Shown: one piece after another, positions 59,501 through 64,000 of the stretch | How positions within the stretch are numbered: position 1 is the stretch's first letter | Layout: the number at the start of each line of letters is the position of its first letter | DNA from: an uncultured Clostridia bacterium | Lineage (GTDB): Bacteria; Bacillota; Clostridia; Christensenellales; UBA1242 | DNA length: 64,000 bases | Assembly: GCA_944362705.1 (NCBI GenBank) | Contig: CALVTO010000002.1 | Span: 204,818-268,817, forward strand | Reading direction: 5' to 3' | Position numbers and translations under genes: made by a program | Notes under the pieces: generated by a model | What the model was told of the DNA's origin: nothing | The model's database searches: none | The model's input: the letters and a program-made list of their open reading frames with translations, nothing else

Positions 59501-59915
59501 GGTTAGCAGACATAACATGCACACCTTTGCCAGCAAGTGCGTGTGTGTACGCAACCAACGCTTGTACAAATGTTTTACCTTCACCTGTAGCCATTTCACT
59601 TACGTTACCGTTCATCATAGCCAAGCCAGCGAGTAGTTGTTCATCGTACAAAACAATTTTTCCTTCTGTTTGTAAAATAAATGCTGCACGCACCAAAGCA
59701 AATGCCTCTGTTACAACATTTTCTAATGATTCTTTTCCACCTTGCACACGCAATTTTAATTCTTGCGACGATTGCAACAATGCAGTTTTTAGCCCTTCCG
59801 CATTTGTAATCGTATAAGCGCCGTTTTGTACACGCACAAAAGGAGCAAGCAACTCATCACACTGTGAATGAATTTCCTGTACTTGTTTTTCCATATTTTT
59901 TGTAATATGTGCCAT
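56535..59915 (-). CDS. Divergent SecA-like translocation ATPase with duplicated PPXD
   Basis: 1126 aa, about 250 longer than ordinary SecA. Start MAHITKNMEKQ is set by AAAGGGGGAAA. NBD1 has MATGEGKTFVQALVAY (Walker A, 108-115) and VLDEADSLM (DEAD box, 263-266). The preprotein crosslinking region spans about 280-634 and contains two copies of one module: VDDIVRQIIQEA...AHLQIKKNEDY...TGR...VQQAVEAKE (300-420) and VDNIVRQVIKEDA...AHLCMRRDEDY...LLEQAVEIKE (431-550). NBD2 follows with NKAGMTGTAM, NVGGRGTDIKL and QLRGRSGRQGDKG (813-825). The C-terminal zinc tail is missing. A second SecA presumably exists elsewhere, so this may be an accessory, substrate-specific motor. Own promoter. Confidence 0.85.
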   Translation of the reverse strand: MAHITKNMEKQVQEIHSQCDELLAPFVRVQNGAYTITNAEGLKTALLQSSQELKLRVQGGKESLENVVTEAFALVRAAFILQTEGKIVLYDEQLLAGLAMMNGNVSEMATGEGKTFVQALVAYTHALAGKGVHVMSANQYLVERDAKENAPVYNTLGMSVGIVYPLKSGDKKEYVAKQMAYGADITYVTDKEIGFDYLRDSRCTETKRLLLRGVVSAREPEALGELREDELTEEELREIAKAVYVGEPSNNPPRTGFYACVLDEADSLMLDNARTPLILSCGENMHQKATSINSSEVLFAVDDIVRQIIQEAPLQPEQTPYIQHSEDSSQDSFTLEATDRFFELKEQHPVLKYISDADVLYVFSRAERAHLQIKKNEDYMLVTNENGKRTGNFVLLDKNTGRIMPSSRYTEGVQQAVEAKEKNALLTLLFVDNIVRQVIKEDAGKGNVYIQNVVGTTYRQFSQKGYARCVELAHQNEKLKHIENETLQNLFHASQMAHLCMRRDEDYVVSTDETGKVVQNITIKKAPRFSSWVNSSDHFALLEQAVEIKEQDEPYVLEQMQARDEFLFYEAQGARIMRRTTLLDVRRKQGVAVSKEEEKDSVLNMPYSEINKTYKRFHVLSDESPVLATINQQTYFSFYENKAGMTGTAMSSASEFEEVYGMNVVSIPTHKPKQRVDEPAKLFATKEEKYRQIVEDVQTLHKKQVPILIGTANEEEALEITERLKNAGFANVQTLTAKDNAKESTIVANAGKRNAITVTTNVGGRGTDIKLGGASDGSIPEKQRAADKAYIESQGGLHVLITQLSESQRVDDQLRGRSGRQGDKGTTCLYVSAQDDIVKYLSNAELKELENCAEIYANIEASSPENQKKKQGTMQRNYRKSLVLLERAQNCASGMAELSRIQSYKIDKIQAENRKFTTEMRQQLLLISSGEKGEVEKLPDILKNVISFYLENVVKAETKTLSSSRDLQAIDRALNDYVFQSDENFVRSNWNTWVKDDTNQLNKGSDKQRLSALAQCVANALVNNVENINKMYTDNKEEKKAYTAFAKNFAKELLTIFDEAWVEFSFAFQELQRQLYFEQQFGRQFDYMKEIENRSIMLYGEMLQNIGLKFTQKTFEASRETGLTRK

Positions 59916-59942
59916 ACAGTTTCCCCCTTTTTTTTTGTGTAT

Positions 59943-59971
59943 AGTATACCACATAACAATTGTAAATGCAA
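59943..59971 (-). promoter_or_regulatory. Sigma-A promoter of the SecA-like gene
   Basis: TTGCAT (59971-59966), 17-base spacer, TATACT (59948-59943). Confidence 0.65.
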
Positions 59972-60027
59972 TAGTTGCCTCTTTTTTTATATAACCTTAT
60001 AAAAATTACAATATTTTTTGTTTTTAG

Positions 60028-60057
60028 TTGTAGCAAATGCAAAAAATTGTGTATACT
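60028..60057 (+). promoter_or_regulatory. Promoter of sufCB
   Basis: TTGTAG, 18-base spacer, TATACT. Confidence 0.55.
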
Positions 60058-60074
60058 ACAAACAAGGAGATTGT

Positions 60075-60785
60075 ATGCTAAACATAGAAAATATATCTTA
60101 TAAAGTACAGAACGCGCAACGAGAAGATATTTTACAAAACATATCTTTATCTTTTCCCGAAAATAAAATTACGGTTATCACCGGTCCTAATGGAAGCGGA
60201 AAATCTACCCTTTTAAAACTCATTGCCGGAATTTTACAACCAACGTCTGGAAAAATTTGTCTAAACAAACAAGATATTACGCCACTTTCGGTTACAAAAC
60301 GCGCAAATTTAGGCATAACCCTTGCGTGGCAACAACCCGTAAGATTTAAAGGTATTACCGTAAAACAATTACTTACGTTTGCCAACCCAAACTGCGCACA
60401 ACTTTCTACTGCTTGTTCCGCTTTGGCGCGCGTTGGTTTATGCGCAAAAAATTATGTCAACCGCCTTGCTGACGAATCTTTATCTGGTGGCGAACTAAAA
60501 CGCATTGAACTAGCCTGCGCACTTGCAAAAGGTGGCAATATTTTACTGTTTGATGAACCTGAAGCAGGCATTGATTTATGGAGTTTTACCCAGTTAACCC
60601 ACATGTTTACATCTATTCAAAATGCCACCATTATTATTGTAAGTCATCAGACAAAAATTTTAGAAATTGCAGATTACATTTGTCTTTTTCAGGAAGATGG
60701 TTCTGCAATATTAGATACGAAGCAAAAGCTTTTGCCTAAAATTCAACAAACCCCTACTTGTCAAAAATTACAAGAGGAGGTGTAA
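60075..60785 (+). CDS. sufC: Fe-S cluster assembly ATPase SufC
   Basis: 236 aa from MLNIENISYKV; AAGGAG selects this start. ABC ATPase without membrane domain: Walker A GPNGSGKST, signature LSGGELKRIELA, Walker B ILLFDEPEAGID, switch VSHQT. The SufC-type LSGGELKR and EPEAGID are diagnostic. It drives the SufB scaffold in iron-sulphur cluster building. sufB begins 1 base after its stop. Confidence 0.92.
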   Translation: MLNIENISYKVQNAQREDILQNISLSFPENKITVITGPNGSGKSTLLKLIAGILQPTSGKICLNKQDITPLSVTKRANLGITLAWQQPVRFKGITVKQLLTFANPNCAQLSTACSALARVGLCAKNYVNRLADESLSGGELKRIELACALAKGGNILLFDEPEAGIDLWSFTQLTHMFTSIQNATIIIVSHQTKILEIADYICLFQEDGSAILDTKQKLLPKIQQTPTCQKLQEEV

Positions 60786-60786
60786 T

Positions 60787-61701
60787 ATGCAAATAAAGGA
60801 TTCTTTATTACAACAACTTACATTTATGCACAGTGTTCCACAAGGGGCGTATTCTCTTCGCGTGAATGGTAAAACGGAAACTGTACAAAATTCGGCACAT
60901 ATACATATTGAGCGTAAACCCGATGGTTCTGGCTTAACTGTGCGTGTAGATGCGCAGACAAAAAATGAAAGTCTGCACATGCCTGTTGTGGTGAGCCAAA
61001 CGGGCTTAAATGAAACGGTAACCAACGATTTTTACATTGGTGAAAATGCAGAAGTTACGATTGTAGCTGGTTGCGGTATACACAACACAGGCGAAAAACA
61101 AAGCGCACACAATGGGGTGCATGCATTTTATGTGGGAAAAAACGCCAAACTAACTTATATGGAAAAACACATAGCTAGCGGAAATAAAACTTCTAGTAAA
61201 GAATTAAACCCAACCACCGTTTTATACTTAAAAGAGAATGCAACATGTACACTAGATACAACGCAAACAGAAGGCGTAACTTTGGCTAACCGCATAACCA
61301 AAGCTTATGTGGGCAAAAACGCAACGCTAATTATAAAAGAAAAAATAAAAACGCGCGGAACGGAAGAAGCTCATACAAATTTTTTAGTAGAACTCTTAGA
61401 AGACGGCGCACGTGTAGAAGTTACCAGCCGTAGCGTTGCCTCCGAAAATTCAAAGCAAAGTTTTGTTTCTACCGTTACCGGTAAAGCGGAAAGTTTTGGG
61501 CATGTATCGTGCGATGCAATTGTTTTAAACAACGCCAAAGTATCTTCTACCCCAACTGTGGTCTGCGAACACCCTTCCGCAACATTAGTACATGAAGCAG
61601 CCATTGGGAAAATTGCAAGTGACCAACTTCTAAAACTTATGACATTAGGCTTAACTCAAGAAGAAGCTGAAAATGCCATTATTGAGGGTTTTTTACAATA
61701 A
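60787..61701 (+). CDS. sufB: SufB/SufD-family Fe-S scaffold, short form
   Basis: 304 aa, much shorter than SufB of the full SUF system (about 465). Beta-helix core (VTNDFYIGENAEVTIVAGCG, SKELNPTTVLYLKENATC, SSTPTVVCEHPSATLVHEAAIG) and C-terminal LMTLGLTQEEAENAIIEGFL. No sufS, sufU, sufD or sufE is adjacent. This two-gene layout matches the minimal SufBC-type (SMS) assembly system of anaerobes. Confidence 0.9.
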   Translation: MQIKDSLLQQLTFMHSVPQGAYSLRVNGKTETVQNSAHIHIERKPDGSGLTVRVDAQTKNESLHMPVVVSQTGLNETVTNDFYIGENAEVTIVAGCGIHNTGEKQSAHNGVHAFYVGKNAKLTYMEKHIASGNKTSSKELNPTTVLYLKENATCTLDTTQTEGVTLANRITKAYVGKNATLIIKEKIKTRGTEEAHTNFLVELLEDGARVEVTSRSVASENSKQSFVSTVTGKAESFGHVSCDAIVLNNAKVSSTPTVVCEHPSATLVHEAAIGKIASDQLLKLMTLGLTQEEAENAIIEGFLQ

Positions 61702-61712
61702 ACCTTTTTACA

Positions 61713-61741
61713 TTGACTTTTTTGTTGTGTCATTTTATACT
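61713..61741 (+). promoter_or_regulatory. Sigma-A promoter of the two membrane-protein genes
   Basis: TTGACT, 17-base spacer, TATACT. Confidence 0.75.
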
Positions 61742-61773
61742 AAATACACATACTATTTTAAAAGAGGTGGCAT

Positions 61774-61884
61774 ATGTTGGGTAAAAAATTCGGCATTTTG
61801 CGTTTTATTTTATTTTTAGTCATTGCCATCATTGCACTGGCGTTACTTTTTAAGGGTATTGTTTCAGGAGTTATTACACAATAA
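61774..61884 (+). CDS. Small membrane protein, 36 aa
   Basis: ATG with AAGAGGTGG at good spacing. One membrane helix (about residues 10-30, FILFLVIAIIALALLF) and a short GIVSGVITQ end. One base separates its stop from the ATG of the next gene, which lacks its own close ribosome binding site, so the two are coupled. Function unknown. Confidence 0.75.
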   Translation: MLGKKFGILRFILFLVIAIIALALLFKGIVSGVITQ

Positions 61885-61885
61885 T

Positions 61886-62815
61886 ATGAAAAAAAACAAG
61901 GTCGCAAAGTTTTTACTTAATTTAAGTATTGTTATTGTTGTGCTTGCCAGTATTTTGCTAGGTGGCTATTTTGCGATTGATAAAATTATTGTGCCAAAAT
62001 ATTTTTCTGAATATGGCATATATAACATGAACGATCTTGTAAATATTATGAAAACTCTTTACACTTCGCCTAACGAGAAAAACTTTATTACCAACCCATA
62101 TACTTCTTACGATACGCAAAACGCTGTTCGAAAACTTGCAAATGCCGGTTTTCATTTAAAGCCGGGCTCTACCGATGAGCTTGATTACGATGCCATTGCC
62201 GAAGGCACAGGGTTTACACTCAACCCTGACATAGACTTTGTAGAACTTAACGACTGCGAAATTGCAGGTATTTTAAACCAAATGCTAGCATCGGGTGTAC
62301 TCGGCAGATATTTACCAAACTTAGATTATTTAAACACCATTAATATGGAAGCACGCGAAGTTGTTATAACACCAACCATAACAAATCATGTGCTAGACCC
62401 ATATTCCGCCAACATTTCAGTTGTTATTAAGTTAGACACATCTGACGTTCGCTCGCAAATGGCAAGTTATATGGACGTTCCAATATTCTTATTAAACATG
62501 ATTGTTCCTGAAACTATTTACATTGAATCTTCTATGGATGTTAGTATAGACGAAGACCAAAACTGGAAACACTCGAACACCTTTATTTATATTAACGGAA
62601 GAACGCAAGAACAAAGCGAAAAATTGTTAGAATTGCTTATTTCATTTATATTTCCTGTAGAAGAAGAAATGACGCTTGATAAATTTTCAGAAACCATGGG
62701 CGAACTTTTAGAATACGGTTTAAAAATGATGGGAGACGTGCAATTTACAAACGCTATTGCTACCGATAACGCATCTTCGTCTAAAAACGGTATTCATGTA
62801 ACCATAAAAAAATAG
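61886..62815 (+). CDS. Uncharacterised membrane-anchored protein, 309 aa
   Basis: Start MKKNKVAKFLLNL, one membrane helix (residues 10-30), then a 280-residue extracytoplasmic domain of mixed alpha/beta composition with no recognised motif. AGGAG lies about 17 bases upstream, so initiation probably relies on coupling to the 36-aa gene. A terminator follows. Confidence 0.7.
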   Translation: MKKNKVAKFLLNLSIVIVVLASILLGGYFAIDKIIVPKYFSEYGIYNMNDLVNIMKTLYTSPNEKNFITNPYTSYDTQNAVRKLANAGFHLKPGSTDELDYDAIAEGTGFTLNPDIDFVELNDCEIAGILNQMLASGVLGRYLPNLDYLNTINMEAREVVITPTITNHVLDPYSANISVVIKLDTSDVRSQMASYMDVPIFLLNMIVPETIYIESSMDVSIDEDQNWKHSNTFIYINGRTQEQSEKLLELLISFIFPVEEEMTLDKFSETMGELLEYGLKMMGDVQFTNAIATDNASSSKNGIHVTIKK

Positions 62816-62822
62816 AAGAATA

Positions 62823-62852
62823 GAAAAGCGCCCTTATAAGGGTGCTTTTCTT
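62823..62852. terminator. Bidirectional terminator
   Basis: GAAAAGCGCCCTTATAAGGG core with GCTTTTC closing arm; serves both converging genes. Confidence 0.8.
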
Positions 62853-64000
62853 ATTTGCGCTGTAATATTTGTTTTTTATATGTTGTAAAGTCTAAAGTAA
62901 TCGTTTCATCTGCTTTTATTAAAAGCACAACGTTTCCGCGTTTTTGCATTTCTCGCAAGCGCTCTAAACATAATACATACAGCTCGTTTAAGTGTTTTTT
63001 TATATACCTGTATTCGCGCATTAGGCTATCTTGCTTTAGCACTTCCCCGTATTTTATGTACGCATACAGTTTACCTATTTGCTTGGTAGGCTTTTGGTAA
63101 TATATATCTACCCCGTCTTTTAATTGCTTTTCTACCATTTTTTTCTTTTCTTCGGTTATTTCTATGTTGAAAACTTCGTGTAGAAATTCTGGTATTATCG
63201 TTAAGCACTTAGCAACATCTCCGTCTTTTAAGCAAGGCTCTAAATACAAACTTGCAACACCTGCGCTACACCCATACGAAAAACCAACAGAATAACAAAT
63301 ATTATGTTTTTGTCTAAAAAAATCCAAATCCATTCTATATAGCAGCATGTTCATAATGGTTGTTATCATTTTTTCTTTTCGCAAATTGTTTGTAGCAGGA
63401 GCGTGCACCTCACAATTTATGTATGCATAACTTAATCTCTCTTTTGCGCTCTTACTATATCCATTCTTTTTAAATTCTTCTCGCATATCTCGAAAAGAAA
63501 TAAATTTAGGCGTATACGTCACCGGTAAAGAACATAACACCGTTTTTCTTAATAATTCCATAATTTTTCTATATGAAACATTGCCACATACACCTATACA
63601 TAACCGTTCTTGCACCAAAGCCGTTTGAATATAGTTGTATACATCTTCAACCGTAATTTTATCTAATTCTTCTGGCGCCCCTATAATATCTATATACTGC
63701 TTATGATATTTTTTAGGAATTACCGTGTTGGCGTACATAATCGACATAGGCGATTCTTGAAACATTTTGTCATTTCTTTCAATTTTTACAATACGTTTTT
63801 GTATTTCTAACTCTTCTGGCGTCAGTTGCAAATTGACAATTCCATCCATAACAAACTCTAACCAAGGTAACAATTCTTCTTTGCTACATAAATTATTAAA
63901 CTCTATGTAGTAACTTGAAGTTGCCCCATTGCTAGCGCTAAAATTTCTTTTTATTTTTATGCGCTCTTCTTTTGTATGATTTTTTGTTGGAGATGACAAA
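62851..64000 (-). CDS. M16-family peptidase-like protein (partial, N-terminus beyond window)
   Basis: At least 383 codons open to the right edge with no start codon seen. The visible part begins after the region where the M16 HxxEH motif would lie, then SASNGATSSYYIEF, LQLTPEELEIQKRIVKIERND (third ligand region) and the second M16 domain (YSVGFSYGCSAGVASLYLE). Likely a YmfF/YmfH-type processing peptidase or an inactive M16 partner; the zinc site cannot be judged without the missing part. Confidence 0.8.
   Translation of the reverse strand, partial: LSSPTKNHTKEERIKIKRNFSASNGATSSYYIEFNNLCSKEELLPWLEFVMDGIVNLQLTPEELEIQKRIVKIERNDKMFQESPMSIMYANTVIPKKYHKQYIDIIGAPEELDKITVEDVYNYIQTALVQERLCIGVCGNVSYRKIMELLRKTVLCSLPVTYTPKFISFRDMREEFKKNGYSKSAKERLSYAYINCEVHAPATNNLRKEKMITTIMNMLLYRMDLDFFRQKHNICYSVGFSYGCSAGVASLYLEPCLKDGDVAKCLTIIPEFLHEVFNIEITEEKKKMVEKQLKDGVDIYYQKPTKQIGKLYAYIKYGEVLKQDSLMREYRYIKKHLNELYVLCLERLREMQKRGNVVLLIKADETITLDFTTYKKQILQRK

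Overview
The window is an AT-rich bacterial chromosome segment from an endospore-forming, low-GC Firmicute of the clostridial type. Evidence: the str (rpsL-rpsG-fusA-tuf) and rpoB-rpoC operons; sporulation genes spoIID, spoIIE, yabP and yabQ; AGGAGG-type ribosome binding sites; and TTGACA/TATAAT promoters, mostly with 17-base spacing. The species cannot be fixed; an uncultured gut Clostridia lineage is likely. Most genes lie on the minus strand, so the window sits on one replichore arm. No CRISPR array, insertion sequence, prophage or rRNA gene was seen.

Layout. 1-14 kb: rpmG (cut by the left edge), the str operon, two unknown genes, an orphan HicB-like gene and rpoC/rpoB. 14-24 kb: an unannotated small RNA, spoIID, a transglutaminase-like protein, a structured RNA with a 24-codon ORF, a SprT-like metalloprotein, recD2, a YibQ-type deacetylase, a VanW protein, a 50-aa membrane protein and the CCA-adding enzyme. 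24-31 kb: tilS, spoIIE, tRNAs Val/Glu/Met/fMet, divIC, yabQ and yabP. This is the Bacillus yabP-yabQ-divIC-tRNA-spoIIE-tilS order, interrupted by a second transglutaminase-like gene. 31-43 kb: cysS with a MarR regulator, metG with an SDR, LemA/DUF2207, RadC, a large surface protein with an AT-hook/histone-like cytoplasmic tail, an MBL hydrolase and a HAD phosphatase.

43-52 kb is the most accessory part. It holds tRNA-Arg with a duplicated, broken tRNA copy, a PSD/PsiD-type decarboxylase on a leaderless message, an ABC exporter behind a leader-peptide attenuator, and an ABC-F ribosome-protection-type protein behind a second leader-peptide attenuator. Both attenuators look like devices that sense ribosome inhibition and switch on drug tolerance. 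52-64 kb: a lipoprotein, trmL, an XRE/membrane cluster, MscS, a LOG protein, a divergent 1126-aa SecA with a duplicated substrate-crosslinking module, a minimal SufC-SufB pair, small membrane proteins and a partial M16 peptidase.

Most promising leads: the SecA-like ATPase with a duplicated PPXD, the two ribosome-sensing attenuators five kilobases apart, the two cytosolic transglutaminase-like paralogues, two candidate small RNAs, the tRNA-Arg duplication with an antisense leader, and the membrane-anchored AT-hook protein.
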